Assembly (NCBI RefSeq): GCF_001905825.1
Contig: NZ_LIVV01000002.1
Coordinates: 1,286,329 to 1,350,328, forward strand
Length of the DNA: 64,000 nucleotides
Reading direction: 5' to 3'
DNA from: Streptomyces sp. CB02009
Lineage (GTDB): Bacteria; Actinomycetota; Actinomycetes; Streptomycetales; Streptomycetaceae
Shown here: positions 32,812 to 43,496 of the stretch, piece by piece
Layout of the letters: every line of letters begins with the position of its first letter
Position numbering within the stretch: the first letter of the stretch is position 1
The notes under the pieces: generated by a model
Databases searched by the model: none
What the model saw: the letters and a program-made list of their open reading frames with translations, nothing else
What the model was told of the DNA's origin: nothing
Program-made: the position numbers and the translations under genes

Positions 32812-34470
32812 ATGCCCGAGAAATGGGATCACATGGCGGAACAGCACATCGGTCCGGACGGCCTGCCCTCGGTTCGAGGGACCGTCAGGACCGGACGGCG
32901 CCGAACGGCGCGGCACATCCCCCCGGCGGGGAGCCCCCACCGCACGCGGACCAGGACGGCGCTCGTCGCGGCCGCCCTGGTCGTGATCGGCGCCCTCGGC
33001 CCCACCCCCGGCAGCGCCCTGTCGCCCCCTGCCGAGGGGCCACGACCAGGACCCCCGGCACGCTTCGTGCCCGGTCCGTGCCCCGAGACGCCGGAGCCGA
33101 TCCCCGGGCGCTGCGGGTTCCTGGAAGTGCCGGAGAACCGCACGCGCAAGAAGACCCGCACCATCCGGACGACCGTCGCGATCATCCCGGCCGCCTCGGC
33201 GAGGCCCGCCGCGGACCCGGTGGTGTTCATGGAAGGCGGTCCCGGTGGCGACGCGATCGGCGCCATCCCCTTCCTGGTCGCCTCCCAGGTGAACCGGGAC
33301 CGCGATCTGATCGTCATGACCCAGCGCGGCGCTCTCCACTCGCAGCCGAACCTCGCCTGCCCGGAGATCGACCGGTTCAACGCCACCGCCGTCGGGCTGC
33401 CCTACGACGCCCCGTCCACCGGGCGCGGGCTGGTCCGCGCGGCCAAGGAGTGCCGCGACCGCCTGACCGCCGACGGCGCCGACCTCGCGTCCTACAACAC
33501 CACCGAGAACGCCGCGGACTTCGCCGACCTCCGCACCGCCCTCGGCATCAGGAAGTGGAACGTCTACGGCTACTCGTACGGCACCGACCTGGGCCTCACC
33601 TACCTGCGCAGACACCCCCAGGGCATCCGCACCCTGGCGATCGACTCGGTCGTGCCGCCCCAGACCGTGAGCCTGCCCTGGGCCTGGGACAGCGCCCAGG
33701 AGGGCATCAACGCGATCTTCGCGGCCTGCGAGGCCCAGCCCGCCTGCGCGTCCCGCTACCCGGAGCTCTCCCGCACGCTCACGCAGCAGGTCCGGCGCCT
33801 GGAGGCGAACCCCCTCACGCTCACCGTGCCGCCGCCCGGCGGCGGAACCCCGGTGAAGGTCGTCCTCGACGGGGGCACCCTGGTGAACCTGCTGGTCGCC
33901 GACGGCCGCCTGGTCCCGTCCGCCGACGTCCCTGCCGCGCTGTACGAGCTCGCCGCCGGCAACCCGGAACGCCTCGCGCGGGCCCAGGCCGCCGGCGCGA
34001 CGCCCGCCGTCGGCGAGTTCGCCCACGGTCTGACGCACTCGGTGGCCTGCGCCGAGTGGGCGCCCGGCTATTCGAAGCGCGACGTGCTGAAGGCCGGCCG
34101 CCGAGCCTTCCCCGGCTTCCCTGACTCCGTGCTCGCCCACGCACCGCAGCTGCCGTTCGAGCACGACCTGTGCCGCGCCTGGAACGTGCCGGACCGCACC
34201 GCGGTCCAGCGGATCGCCACCCACAGCGAGGTGCCGGCGCTCATCATCACCGGCACCTTCGACGCGAAGACCGGCGCCGGCTGGGGGCCGTTCGCCGGCC
34301 GCACGCTGCCCCGCTCGACCGCCGTGGTGGTCCCCGGGATCACCCACTGGGTGGTGCCCCAGGAGCCCTGCGCCGCCTCGGTCCTCGTCTCGTTCCTGGC
34401 CCGGCCGACCGCGCCCGACACGGGCTGCGTGGCGGGTGTCGTGCCCAAGCCCTTCACCATCATCCCCTGA
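32812..34470 (+). CDS. secreted tripeptidyl-aminopeptidase-like hydrolase, copy 1
   Basis: A 552-residue alpha/beta hydrolase of the Streptomyces tripeptidyl aminopeptidase (SlpD/TAP) family, which releases tripeptides from protein N-termini outside the cell. There is an N-terminal basic stretch and hydrophobic signal region (TALVAAALVVIGALG). Catalytic elbow VYGYSYGTDLG, acid in ITGTFDAKTG, His in GITHWVV. Cysteine pairs PCPETPEPIPGRCG and QPACAS are typical. The start could be ATG 32812 or 32833. It shares an evident common origin with the next gene (22 bp away). Confidence 0.88.
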   Translation: MPEKWDHMAEQHIGPDGLPSVRGTVRTGRRRTARHIPPAGSPHRTRTRTALVAAALVVIGALGPTPGSALSPPAEGPRPGPPARFVPGPCPETPEPIPGRCGFLEVPENRTRKKTRTIRTTVAIIPAASARPAADPVVFMEGGPGGDAIGAIPFLVASQVNRDRDLIVMTQRGALHSQPNLACPEIDRFNATAVGLPYDAPSTGRGLVRAAKECRDRLTADGADLASYNTTENAADFADLRTALGIRKWNVYGYSYGTDLGLTYLRRHPQGIRTLAIDSVVPPQTVSLPWAWDSAQEGINAIFAACEAQPACASRYPELSRTLTQQVRRLEANPLTLTVPPPGGGTPVKVVLDGGTLVNLLVADGRLVPSADVPAALYELAAGNPERLARAQAAGATPAVGEFAHGLTHSVACAEWAPGYSKRDVLKAGRRAFPGFPDSVLAHAPQLPFEHDLCRAWNVPDRTAVQRIATHSEVPALIITGTFDAKTGAGWGPFAGRTLPRSTAVVVPGITHWVVPQEPCAASVLVSFLARPTAPDTGCVAGVVPKPFTIIP

Positions 34471-34492
34471 CCCGGAATCCGGAGGACGCACG

Positions 34493-36187
34493 ATGTCCCC
34501 TCGCACGACCCCCCGTCGGCGCCCCGTGAGGCTCCCGGCGACGCTGGCGGGAGCCACGGCAGGCGCCCTCGTCGCAGGCCTCGTCGCGATGCCCGCGCAC
34601 GCCGAGTCCGCGACCGACGGCCCGCACCGCCCGATCGGCACGGTCGCCCGCACGGTGGGCGACGCCCGCTTCGTACCGGGCCCCTGCCCCAGAACGGCGG
34701 ACCCGATCCCGGACCTCGCACGGGCCCGCTGCGGCACCCTCACCGTGCCCGAGAACCGCTCCAAGCCCAAGGGCGCGGACAAGCCCAAGGGAGCCGAGGG
34801 CGCCGACGAGCACAAGGCACCCGACAAGCCCAAGGCATCCGACAAGCCCAGGGAGTCCGGAGCCCACCGGGGACGGACGATCACCCTCGCCGTCGCGATC
34901 ATGCCCGCGGAGTCCCGCACCCCCGCGCCCGACCCGATCGTCTGGTTCGCCGGCGGACCCGGTGATGACGCGGTGTCCGAGATCCCGATGGCTCTCGCGG
35001 GCGGCCTGAACCGCGACCGCGACGTGATCTTCATGTCCCAGCGCGGCACCTACTCGGCCGACCCGGTGCTCACCTGTCCGAACATCGACGAGTTCAACGC
35101 CCGCGCCCTCGGCCTCGTCTCCAACGCGCCCGCCACCGGCCGCCTGCACGTCGAGGCGACCCGCGCCTGCCGCGACCGGGTGGACGGCCTGGGCGCCGAC
35201 CGCAGCACGTACGACGACATCGAGAGCTCGGCCGACTACGAGGCCCTGCGCAGGACGCTGGGCGTCAGGAAGTGGAACGTCTTCGGCATCTCCTACGGCA
35301 CCCACCTGGCGCTCAACTACATGCGCCTGCACCCGAAGGGCATCAGGTCGGTCGGCATCGACGGCGTCCTGCCGCCGTCCCTGGCCGGCGGAGCCGTCAC
35401 CTGGAAGGCCGCGCGCGAGGGCTTCGACGGTCTGTTCAAGGCGTGCGCGGAGCAGCCCGCCTGCAACACCCGCTACCCGAACCTGAAGGCCACGTTCCTC
35501 CGTCTCGTCAGTGAGCTGGAGGCCGAGCCGATCACCACCACCGTCACGGTCCCGACGCAGCCGGAGCCGGTGAAGGTCGTCCTGGACGGGAGCAACCTGG
35601 TCGGCTGGCTGACCTCGGCCACCCACGTGGCGGCCGGAGTGCCCCGCTCCCTCGACGAGCTGGCCCACGGCAACCCGCAGCGGATCGCCGAGCAGCTCGC
35701 GGGCGGCAAGTACAGCCCGCAGGCCATCGGAAGGGTCGCCCACGGACTGGTCTACGGCGTCTTCTGCCGCCAGTGGACCCCATACGAGAGCCGGGCCGAC
35801 ATCATCCGGGGCGGCCGCCGCGCGTTCCCGTCGTTCCCCGGGTCGATGCTGGCCAACGCGCCGCAGCTCGCCTGGCTCCACGACGACTGCCGTGCCTGGG
35901 ACGTCCCCCCGGCACCTGCCTGGATCCGGGACGTGACCCGCAGCGACATCCCGACCCTCGCCCTGTCCGGCGGCTTCGACGCCCAGACCGCGCCCAGCAA
36001 CGGGGCCTACGTGGCCCGTACGCTGAGCCGGTCCCACGCCGTCACGGTGCCCTACGTGGCCCACGTGGTCTTCGCCGACTCGCCGTGCGCGCAGACGATC
36101 ACCACCTCGTTCTTCGCCGACCCCGCCGCGCCGGACACCCGCTGCCTGGCCGGCCTCCAGCCGCCGCAGTTCGAGATCGCCCCCTAG
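34493..36187 (+). CDS. secreted tripeptidyl-aminopeptidase-like hydrolase, copy 2
   Basis: A 564-residue paralogue of the preceding protein. Signal peptide ends near MPAHAES. Catalytic elbow VFGISYGTHLA, acid in LSGGFDAQTAP, His in YVAHVVF. It differs from copy 1 by a charged insertion of about 35 residues (about 90-125) built of KPKGADKPKGA- and HKAPDKPKASDKP-type repeats between the two conserved N-terminal strands. ATG 34493 has GGAGGA upstream. The tandem pair probably arose by duplication; the second may have diverged in substrate preference. Confidence 0.9.
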   Translation: MSPRTTPRRRPVRLPATLAGATAGALVAGLVAMPAHAESATDGPHRPIGTVARTVGDARFVPGPCPRTADPIPDLARARCGTLTVPENRSKPKGADKPKGAEGADEHKAPDKPKASDKPRESGAHRGRTITLAVAIMPAESRTPAPDPIVWFAGGPGDDAVSEIPMALAGGLNRDRDVIFMSQRGTYSADPVLTCPNIDEFNARALGLVSNAPATGRLHVEATRACRDRVDGLGADRSTYDDIESSADYEALRRTLGVRKWNVFGISYGTHLALNYMRLHPKGIRSVGIDGVLPPSLAGGAVTWKAAREGFDGLFKACAEQPACNTRYPNLKATFLRLVSELEAEPITTTVTVPTQPEPVKVVLDGSNLVGWLTSATHVAAGVPRSLDELAHGNPQRIAEQLAGGKYSPQAIGRVAHGLVYGVFCRQWTPYESRADIIRGGRRAFPSFPGSMLANAPQLAWLHDDCRAWDVPPAPAWIRDVTRSDIPTLALSGGFDAQTAPSNGAYVARTLSRSHAVTVPYVAHVVFADSPCAQTITTSFFADPAAPDTRCLAGLQPPQFEIAP

Positions 36188-36228
36188 GCGGGCGGGTTCG
36201 GCACCGCGCGCCGGAGACAGACCCCGCC

Positions 36229-36264
36229 GCCCGGCCCCCGCTCGTACCTGAGCGGGGGCCGGGC
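36229..36264 (+). terminator. hairpin terminator after the aminopeptidase pair
   Basis: Perfect 15-bp arms, GCCCGGCCCCCGCTC (36229-36243) and its complement (36250-36264), with loop GTACCT. Followed by TGTGTCG rather than a U-run. Confidence 0.75.
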
Positions 36265-36365
36265 GTGTGTCGTCGCGGGCGCGGCATTGGCCCGACCGGG
36301 TCCTCCGTACGGGCGTCCGCCGGTGTCGTCCCCCAGCGGACCGCCGTCCCGGTGAGGATCGGTCC

Positions 36366-37220
36366 ATGGGCGTCGTCCTGCCGGTTCTCTTCTCGCTGTT
36401 CGCCGCGTTCAGCAACGCGCTGGCCACGGTGCTCCAGCGGCGTGCGGCGCTCACCGTCCCGCAGTCCGACTCCTTCCGGCCCGGACTGATCCTCGACCTG
36501 CTGCACCGCCCCCTGTGGCTGGCCGGCATCCTCGCCGTCATCGCCGCGGGCGTCGGACAGGCGGCGGCCCTCGCGACCGGGCCGCTCGCCCTCGTGCAGC
36601 CGCTCTTCGTCCTCGAACTCCCCCTCGCCCTGCTGATCGCCACCCTCCTGACACGCGAACGACTGCCCGCCCGGCTCTGGGCCGCCGTGGCGGGGGTCGT
36701 CCTCGGCCTCGGAGTGGCGCTCGCGGCCGCCTCGCCCACCGGCAACCGCACCCATGTCGCACTGGACCGCTGGGTTCCGGTCCTCGTGGCGTGCGCCGTG
36801 GCCGTGGTCGCCCTCGCCGCCGTCGGACTGCGCAGACCACCGGGGCGCGCACGGGCCGGCTGTCTCGGCGCCGCGACGGCGATCTGCTACGCGCTCACCG
36901 CCGCCCTCATGAAGACGTCCATGCACATCCTCGGCGACGGCGGCATCGGCGCCTTCCTGACGGCCTGGCAGACCTACGCCTTCTGCGCGGCGGGGATCGC
37001 CGCCCTGCTGCTGCTCGAACACGCCATGCAGGGGGGTCCGCTCGTCGCCTCGCAGCCCGCCCTCACCCTGGGCGACGCCACCGTGAGCCTGAGCCTGGGC
37101 GTCCTGCTGTACGAGGAGCACGTACGGGCGGGCTGGTGGCTGCTGCCCCAGCTCGCGGGCATCGCACTCATCGTCCTCGGGGTGTTCGCGCTGGCGCGCA
37201 GCGGCGTCGGCACGTCCTGA
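36366..37220 (+). CDS. DMT-family membrane transporter
   Basis: A 284-residue polytopic protein with about nine or ten hydrophobic segments: VVLPVLFSLFAAFSNALATVL, PLWLAGILAVIAAGVGQAAA, LALVQPLFVLELPLALLIA, then RLWAAVAGVVLGLGVALAAA and a second half with GDATVSLSLGVLLYEEHV. The pattern fits DMT/EamA-like permeases seen in Streptomyces. Substrate unknown. ATG 36366 is chosen by the start of TM1; the frame continues upstream to 36267 in Arg-rich sequence. Confidence 0.85.
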   Translation: MGVVLPVLFSLFAAFSNALATVLQRRAALTVPQSDSFRPGLILDLLHRPLWLAGILAVIAAGVGQAAALATGPLALVQPLFVLELPLALLIATLLTRERLPARLWAAVAGVVLGLGVALAAASPTGNRTHVALDRWVPVLVACAVAVVALAAVGLRRPPGRARAGCLGAATAICYALTAALMKTSMHILGDGGIGAFLTAWQTYAFCAAGIAALLLLEHAMQGGPLVASQPALTLGDATVSLSLGVLLYEEHVRAGWWLLPQLAGIALIVLGVFALARSGVGTS

Positions 37221-37281
37221 CCACACACTCCGGACGGTGCGTCACGCCGGGGTGTGCGGCCGGGACGTGCCGACAGCGGTG

Positions 37282-38195
37282 TCACTCGGGACGGTTGAAG
37301 CGCCGCGCGGCCCAGAGCAGCGCGAGGAGGCCCGTGGCGAGCAGGAGGCCGGCTTCGAGGGGCAGGGGCGGCTGACGGCCCGCCCATGCGATGCCGGTGA
37401 CGGCCTGCTGGTCCGGTACGAGGTGGGTGATGCAGCGGCGGAGCAGGTCCACCGCGTAGGCGAGCGGGTTGGCGGCGGCGAGGGTCTGGGCCCAGCCGGG
37501 CAGCGTGTGCAGCGGGAAGAAGCCGCCGGAGAGGAACAGCAGCGGCATCATGATCAGCCCGAGGAGCGTGTGGAACGTCTCCGGCCTGCGGAGGGTGACG
37601 GCGAGGGCCAGAGCCAGAGCGGTGATGGTGAACGAGGCCAGGATCATCCCGCCGAGGAGCAGGCCGAGGAGGAGCGGGTCGTACGGCAGGCCGACCGTGC
37701 CCGCGAGGCAGAGCAGTACGGCGCCCTGCGCCGCGGCGGTGACGGTGCCGCCGACGCAGTGCCCCAGGAGCAGGGTGGCCCGGCTGACGGGGGCCATGAG
37801 GAGCTCCCGCAGGTAGCCGCTCTGCCGGTCGGTGATCAGACGGATGCCGACCATGATGGCCGGTGTCTGCACCGTCATCATCAGCATGCCCGGGAAGAGG
37901 TACGTCTGGTAGCCGACCCCCAGGGAGGACCGGGGGATGAGCGCGGCGAGGCCGCCTCCCAGGATGAGGAGGTAGAGCATCGGGTGGAGCAGCATCAGCG
38001 CGGTGTGGGTGCGCTGGCCCGCCAGGCGCAGCAGGTCGCGGTAGACCAGGGCGTGGATCGCGCGCAGCTCGTGCCGGAGCCGGGCCGGCCACCCGCTCCC
38101 GTGGGTCTCCGCGTTCCCGAGGGCCCCCGAGGTACCGGGCGCACCCGGGTCGTCCGGAGTCGGGGGAGTCTCCGGGGACTTCACCGTGAGGTCGG

Positions 38196-38199
<4 letters not shown>
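37282..38199 (-). CDS. venH: lanthipeptide ABC transporter permease (VenH-like)
   Basis: A 305-residue ABC-2 type permease. After a Pro-rich N-terminus (about 40 residues) come six membrane segments: TALMLLHPMLYLLILGGGLA, YLFPGMLMMTVQTPAIMVGI, an ABC-2 loop TDRQSGYLRELLMAPVSRAT, LGLLLGGMILASFTITALAL and GLIMMPLLFLSGGFFPLHTL. It is the fourth gene of the lanthipeptide set and is coupled to the ATPase (ATGA). It should form the exporter for the modified peptide together with VenT. Gene name given by analogy with the venezuelin cluster. Confidence 0.83.
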
Positions 38200-39359
<1,160 letters not shown>

Positions 39360-39429
39360 GCGGTCGCGTCCTCGTCTACGGGTTCGCCGTCCGTGGCCGT
39401 CCTCGGCCACGCGGGCGCGCGGAAGGGGG

Positions 39430-39470
39430 CATCCGGCCGGCGGCTTCCCGGGTGGGCCGCCGGCCGGATG
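39430..39470 (-). terminator. hairpin between precursor and transporter genes
   Basis: Perfect 15-bp arms, CATCCGGCCGGCGGC (39430-39444) and its complement (39456-39470), with an 11-base loop, starting 14 bp after the venA stop on the minus strand. It probably works as a partial terminator or mRNA stabiliser, letting the precursor mRNA outnumber the transporter mRNA. Confidence 0.7.
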
Positions 39471-39483
39471 GTGGGTGTCTGTG

Positions 39484-39639
39484 CTACGCGCAGCTGATGC
39501 CGATACAGACCGTGTTGAGGAGGGTCAGCAGGCCGACGCACTCACACGTCGCGGCGAACGGCGCTCCGTCGACACCGACGGGGTCGGTCTCCGGAAGGGC
39601 GTGGAGGTGGGCGAGCAGCTCGATGTCCTGGTTCTCCAT
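39484..39639 (-). CDS. venA: class IV lanthipeptide precursor (venezuelin-type VenA)
   Basis: A 51-residue precursor too short to appear in most gene calls. Leader: MENQDIELLAHLHALPETDP, with the helical ELLAHLHAL recognition segment typical of class III/IV leaders. Core region: GAPFAATCECVG then LLTLLNTVCIGISCA, with Thr31, Thr39, Thr43, Ser49 and Cys32, Cys34, Cys45, Cys50, enough for four thioether rings. AAGGAGAA precedes the ATG at 39639. As I remember it, the sequence is almost identical to the venezuelin precursor; an alignment would confirm. It lies directly downstream of the synthetase gene. Confidence 0.93.
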   Translation of the reverse strand: MENQDIELLAHLHALPETDPVGVDGAPFAATCECVGLLTLLNTVCIGISCA

Positions 39640-39683
39640 GGGATTCTCCTTCGTTGTTGAACTGGCGGCAGACTCCCTGCCGC

Positions 39684-42428
39684 TCAGACCGGCAGCTGGA
39701 CCATCCAGTGCCGGGGGTCGGTGTGGCGGATCCGCAGGAGGAAGGCGAGGATTCCGGCGGATCCGTCGCTCCAGCTGGTCGAGACGTCCCCGTACTCGTT
39801 GGGGAAGACCACCTGGGCACGGCGTTGGGCCCTCTCGCTGACGATGAGGCGGGCCAGGTCCTCGGCCATGGTCCGGTGGACGGGGTCACCCGTCGCGTCC
39901 GCCATGTCGAGGAGGAAGTCACCGTTGCCCGCCAGGCCGTGGCACTGGGCGAGGGCGGCGCGCGAAGCGCGCTCGGTGACGGCGTACGTACTGCGGCGGG
40001 CGAGGTCGGCGTATCTGTCGTCCCCGGTGGCCTGCCACAGCCGGACGAGGAACGTCCCGATACCCGCCGCACCATGGCACCAGTACGGCGCCGTGGGCAG
40101 GTCCCCGGCCTGGGCGGGCCACTGGGCCGCTTCGCCCGTCAGCACGGCGTCGGCCACCAGCTGCTCGCCGACCTCGACCGCGAGGTCCTTGTGCTCCGGG
40201 CGCCCTGAGACGCTCGCGGCGGCCAGCAGGAAGCAGCCGATGCCGGAGCTTCCGTGGGCGAAGCCGAGGTAGCGTTTGCCGCCCTCCGACGAGGCTGCCT
40301 CCGCGGGAACGGGCCAGCTCACCCCGGACGGGTCACGCCGCGCCGCGGCGACCAGCCGGTCGGCCGCGTCGACGGCCAGTTCGGCGAACCGCGGGTCGCC
40401 GGTGCGCTGCCACAGGTGGACCGCGGCGAGCCCGCTGCCCGCGCTGCCGTGGGTGATGTCGTGATGGGGCGTCACCTGCTGCGGGGCCAGTGCCAGAGCC
40501 GACGCGTGCTCCATGAGCCCGCGGTCGTCCACGGCCCGCCCGGCGTCGTACAGGGCCCAGGCGGTGCCGCGTCCGCCGAAGTGCAGGCCGGGGCGCGGGG
40601 AACGGATATCGGCCCGGTCCGCGATCCAGCGGCCCGCGGTGGAGATCAGCTCGGGCAGACGCTCGTCACCGGTGAGTTCCCAGTACCGCGTCAGCACGGC
40701 CAGGACACCGGCCGCGCCCTGCTGGACGGTGCAGGGGTCGGACTCCCCGGCCAGGGTGGACACGGGCCACAGGCGGTGCGGGTCCGCGGGAGTCATCGAA
40801 GCGACGAGATGCTCCACCATGCCGGCCACGGCGTGGTCCACGGTCCCGGCCGTGTCCTGCGGCACGTCACCCAGGCCGCCCTCAGGGCGGTCCGCGTGCC
40901 GGACGGCGTCGCTCAGTCTCCGCCGAGGCTCCGCCTTCCCGAGGGCTTCGCGCGCCCGGGCGGGGTCCCACCGCTCGGCCGGATCGTCCTTCATCAGCCC
41001 GAGGATCATCTCCGCGAGGCCGTCGGACAGCCGGAGCGGTTCCGCACAGGCGGTCAGCCATGCGGCGAGCCGCTGCTCCGCCGTCCTGGTCGCCGGCTCG
41101 TCGGGCAGCAGGTTCGGCACCTTCCCGGCCAGGACGAAGCAGGCGGTGGCACCGAGGCTGTAGTAGTCGCCCGTCGGGCTGACAGGTGCGTCGTCCAGCC
41201 GTTCCGGGGCGCTGAAGCCGGGGGTTCCCACGCGGGTCGGCAGGGCCGCCTCGTCGTCGAGGACGGCGAGTTCGAGGTCGATGAGGCGCAGTTCGCCGTC
41301 GGGACGGACCATGACGTTGCCGGGGGTGAAGTCGCGCAGGACACAGCCTTGCGCGTGCGCAGCCGCGACCAGGTCCACGAGGCGTTCGACCTGGGCCGGC
41401 GCCTCGGCGCGGTAGCGTTCCGCTCCGGCGTCGCGGAAGTGCTCGGCGACCCAGTTCCGCAGGGTGATCCCCGGCACTTCCTCCTGGGCCAGGAAGAGGT
41501 GCCCGGCGTGCTCGAACAACGCCAGCGGCTCCGGAGCGAGCCCGGTGCCCTTGAGCTTCTCCAGGATCCGGGCCTCGGCGCGCAGCCAGTCGCGGACGTC
41601 GCAGCCGGAGGCGTCGGCCTCCACGTGCGGGCGGGCTTCCTTGATCACCACGGGGGCGCCCGTACCGGTGTCGGTGCCCCGGTAGACCCCGCCCTTGTTG
41701 GTGTGCCGGATGGCCTCCCGTACCGAGAACCGGCCACCGAGCAGCACCGGAGTCCTTACCGAGGCCGCCCCGTCCTTCCCGGCGGTGCCTTCGCTCCCGC
41801 TGCTTCCCTCCGCCGAGCGGGGTGCGACAGGAACCGTGGCGGGGAAGGGGCTGACCGCCCAGGACGGCGGAGAGTACTGCCCGGTGCGCTTGTCCTCGAC
41901 GGGGTTGCCGTCGGGGTCCTCGATGAACCACACCAGCAGACCGTCGTCCGAGAGCCGCCGCCGGCCGACGAACGAGCCGTACCGGTAGTGCACCAGCGAG
42001 TGCACGGCGTACGGCTGGTCGGACAGGATCCGGGGCCCGGCCAGACCCGCCGTGGCCCCGTGCAACGCCTGGGCGAGCAGGGCCGCCTCGGCGTCGGAGC
42101 GAGGGTAGACGGTGATGAACTTGCCCGAGCTTCCCCGGGGCGTGGCACGGGAGTTGAGCGCACTCACCTGGTCGAGCGACCGGGCGAACTTGAACGCCGA
42201 CTCCTCCCGCAGCAGCACGTCCAGGGCCTTCTCGAGGACAGCCGGCGCGGAGGCGGCCGTCGCCGACACGTGCAGCTTCCACCCCTGCTCGCGCCGTGTC
42301 CCCGTCCCCGGTGTGACACGGCACCACATCTCGTCCGAGTCGGCCGCCCAGCGTGCACCCGTACCCGTGGCGTGCAGCGCCTTGCGGAGAAGTCCTTCCA
42401 GTTCAACTTCGGTAGCCTGGCTCGTCAT
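39684..42428 (-). CDS. venL: class IV lanthionine synthetase (VenL-like LanL)
   Basis: A 914-residue three-domain enzyme that dehydrates Ser/Thr of VenA and forms thioether rings. N-terminal phospho-Ser/Thr lyase region (about 1-210), kinase domain (about 235-510) with VVIKEARPH, LRDFTPGNVMVRPDG and a DLE in place of DFG, and a C-terminal LanC-like cyclase. The cyclase keeps the zinc ligands, YWCHGAAGIG and QCHGLAGNGDF, which places it in class IV (LanL) rather than class III (LanKC), whose cyclases lack them. ATG 42428 is the natural start. It precedes venA by 44 bp. Confidence 0.93.
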   Translation of the reverse strand: MTSQATEVELEGLLRKALHATGTGARWAADSDEMWCRVTPGTGTRREQGWKLHVSATAASAPAVLEKALDVLLREESAFKFARSLDQVSALNSRATPRGSSGKFITVYPRSDAEAALLAQALHGATAGLAGPRILSDQPYAVHSLVHYRYGSFVGRRRLSDDGLLVWFIEDPDGNPVEDKRTGQYSPPSWAVSPFPATVPVAPRSAEGSSGSEGTAGKDGAASVRTPVLLGGRFSVREAIRHTNKGGVYRGTDTGTGAPVVIKEARPHVEADASGCDVRDWLRAEARILEKLKGTGLAPEPLALFEHAGHLFLAQEEVPGITLRNWVAEHFRDAGAERYRAEAPAQVERLVDLVAAAHAQGCVLRDFTPGNVMVRPDGELRLIDLELAVLDDEAALPTRVGTPGFSAPERLDDAPVSPTGDYYSLGATACFVLAGKVPNLLPDEPATRTAEQRLAAWLTACAEPLRLSDGLAEMILGLMKDDPAERWDPARAREALGKAEPRRRLSDAVRHADRPEGGLGDVPQDTAGTVDHAVAGMVEHLVASMTPADPHRLWPVSTLAGESDPCTVQQGAAGVLAVLTRYWELTGDERLPELISTAGRWIADRADIRSPRPGLHFGGRGTAWALYDAGRAVDDRGLMEHASALALAPQQVTPHHDITHGSAGSGLAAVHLWQRTGDPRFAELAVDAADRLVAAARRDPSGVSWPVPAEAASSEGGKRYLGFAHGSSGIGCFLLAAASVSGRPEHKDLAVEVGEQLVADAVLTGEAAQWPAQAGDLPTAPYWCHGAAGIGTFLVRLWQATGDDRYADLARRSTYAVTERASRAALAQCHGLAGNGDFLLDMADATGDPVHRTMAEDLARLIVSERAQRRAQVVFPNEYGDVSTSWSDGSAGILAFLLRIRHTDPRHWMVQLPV

Positions 42429-42598
42429 CGGTGTCCTTCTCGACAGTGAGGTCCGCTGATCGGAAGGTTCCCGGCGGCATATCCCGACCAACACATCACC
42501 CCTCGTATTCACTTGATCCAGCGAGCGCACAGCGCGACGGCGGCGTCGACGAGGTGCGCCCAGCGCAGAAGGAGGCTCACGAATACCGGCGGGTACGC

Positions 42599-42635
42599 CT
42601 CAGCCGTGCGGTGACCGCGTCACCGCACGGCTGAG
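42599..42635 (-). terminator. hairpin terminator after the SDR gene
   Basis: Perfect 16-bp arms, CTCAGCCGTGCGGTGA (42599-42614) and its complement (42620-42635), loop CCGCG. It lies downstream of the SDR stop on the minus strand and separates it from the venL promoter region (42429-42598). Confidence 0.75.
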
Positions 42636-42701
42636 TGCGCGCAGGCAGGGAGTGGGGAGAAAAGGCGAGGTCAGCGCGGAGCGCGCCGGCCGGACGCTTC
42701 G

Positions 42702-43496
42702 CTACGGCAGGATGGAGTCGACGTATCCGCCGTCCACGCGCAGTGCGCCGCCGGTCGTGGCGGACGCCTGCTCGGAGGCGAGGTACACCACCATGTGGGC
42801 GATCTCCTCGGGCTCGATGAGCCGCTGGAGCAGGGACTGCGGACGGTACTCGCGCATGAAGACGCGCTGCGCCTCGTCCCACGGCAGCGAACGGTCCACC
42901 AGCTCGTAGACGAACTGCTCCACGCCGCCCGTGTGCGTGGGGCCGGCGATGACGGAGTTGACCGTGACACCGGTCCCGGCCGCCTGCTTGGCGAAGCCGC
43001 GCGAGACCGCCAGAAGAGCCGTCTTGGACATGCCGTAGTGGATCATCTCGGCGGGGATGACCACGGCCGAGTCGCTCGCGATGTTCTGGATCCGGCCCCA
43101 GCCGCGCTCGCTCATGCCCGGGAGGTACTGACGGATGAGCCTCACCGCGGCCAGGACGTTCACCTCGAAGTAGCGCCGCCACTCGTCGTCGCTGATCTCC
43201 AGCGGGTCGGCCTCGCCGAAGACGCCGAGGTTGTTCACCAGGATGTCCACGTGCGGCAGCGCCTCGGCGGCCAGCCGCGCTCCCCGCTCGGTGGTGACAT
43301 CGGCGACGACCGGGACCAGATCCGCGTCCGGGACCTCGGCGCGCAGGGCCGCGACGGCCTGCGCGACGCGCTCCTCGGTCCGCCCGTTGACGCCGACGCG
43401 GGCTCCGGCCCGGGCCAGACCCGCGGCGATCGCGGCACCGATCCCCTGGGTGGAGCCGGTGACCAGCGCGGTACGTCGTGTCAGATCGACGAGCAT
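42702..43496 (-). CDS. short-chain dehydrogenase/reductase
   Basis: A 264-residue classical SDR. The cofactor motif is ALVTGSTQGIGAAIAAGLARAG (TGxxxGIG), NNLGVF stands for NNAG, and the catalytic set is NIASDSAVVIPAEMIHYGMSK (Ser, Tyr, Lys). Asn at VNVLAAVRL. ATG 43496 has GAGGAG upstream. The C-terminus (GGALRVDGGYVDSIL) matches the family. Substrate unknown. It is upstream of the venezuelin-type genes but separated by a terminator and so probably unrelated. Confidence 0.92.
   Translation of the reverse strand: MLVDLTRRTALVTGSTQGIGAAIAAGLARAGARVGVNGRTEERVAQAVAALRAEVPDADLVPVVADVTTERGARLAAEALPHVDILVNNLGVFGEADPLEISDDEWRRYFEVNVLAAVRLIRQYLPGMSERGWGRIQNIASDSAVVIPAEMIHYGMSKTALLAVSRGFAKQAAGTGVTVNSVIAGPTHTGGVEQFVYELVDRSLPWDEAQRVFMREYRPQSLLQRLIEPEEIAHMVVYLASEQASATTGGALRVDGGYVDSILP

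Noticed and set aside
32230..35049. 939-residue minus-strand frame over the aminopeptidase region
   Set aside because: Antisense shadow; the paralogous pair on the plus strand has clear catalytic triads.
39684..42428. Class III LanKC assignment for the lanthipeptide synthetase
   Set aside because: The cyclase domain retains WCHG and CHG zinc-ligand motifs, which class III enzymes lack.
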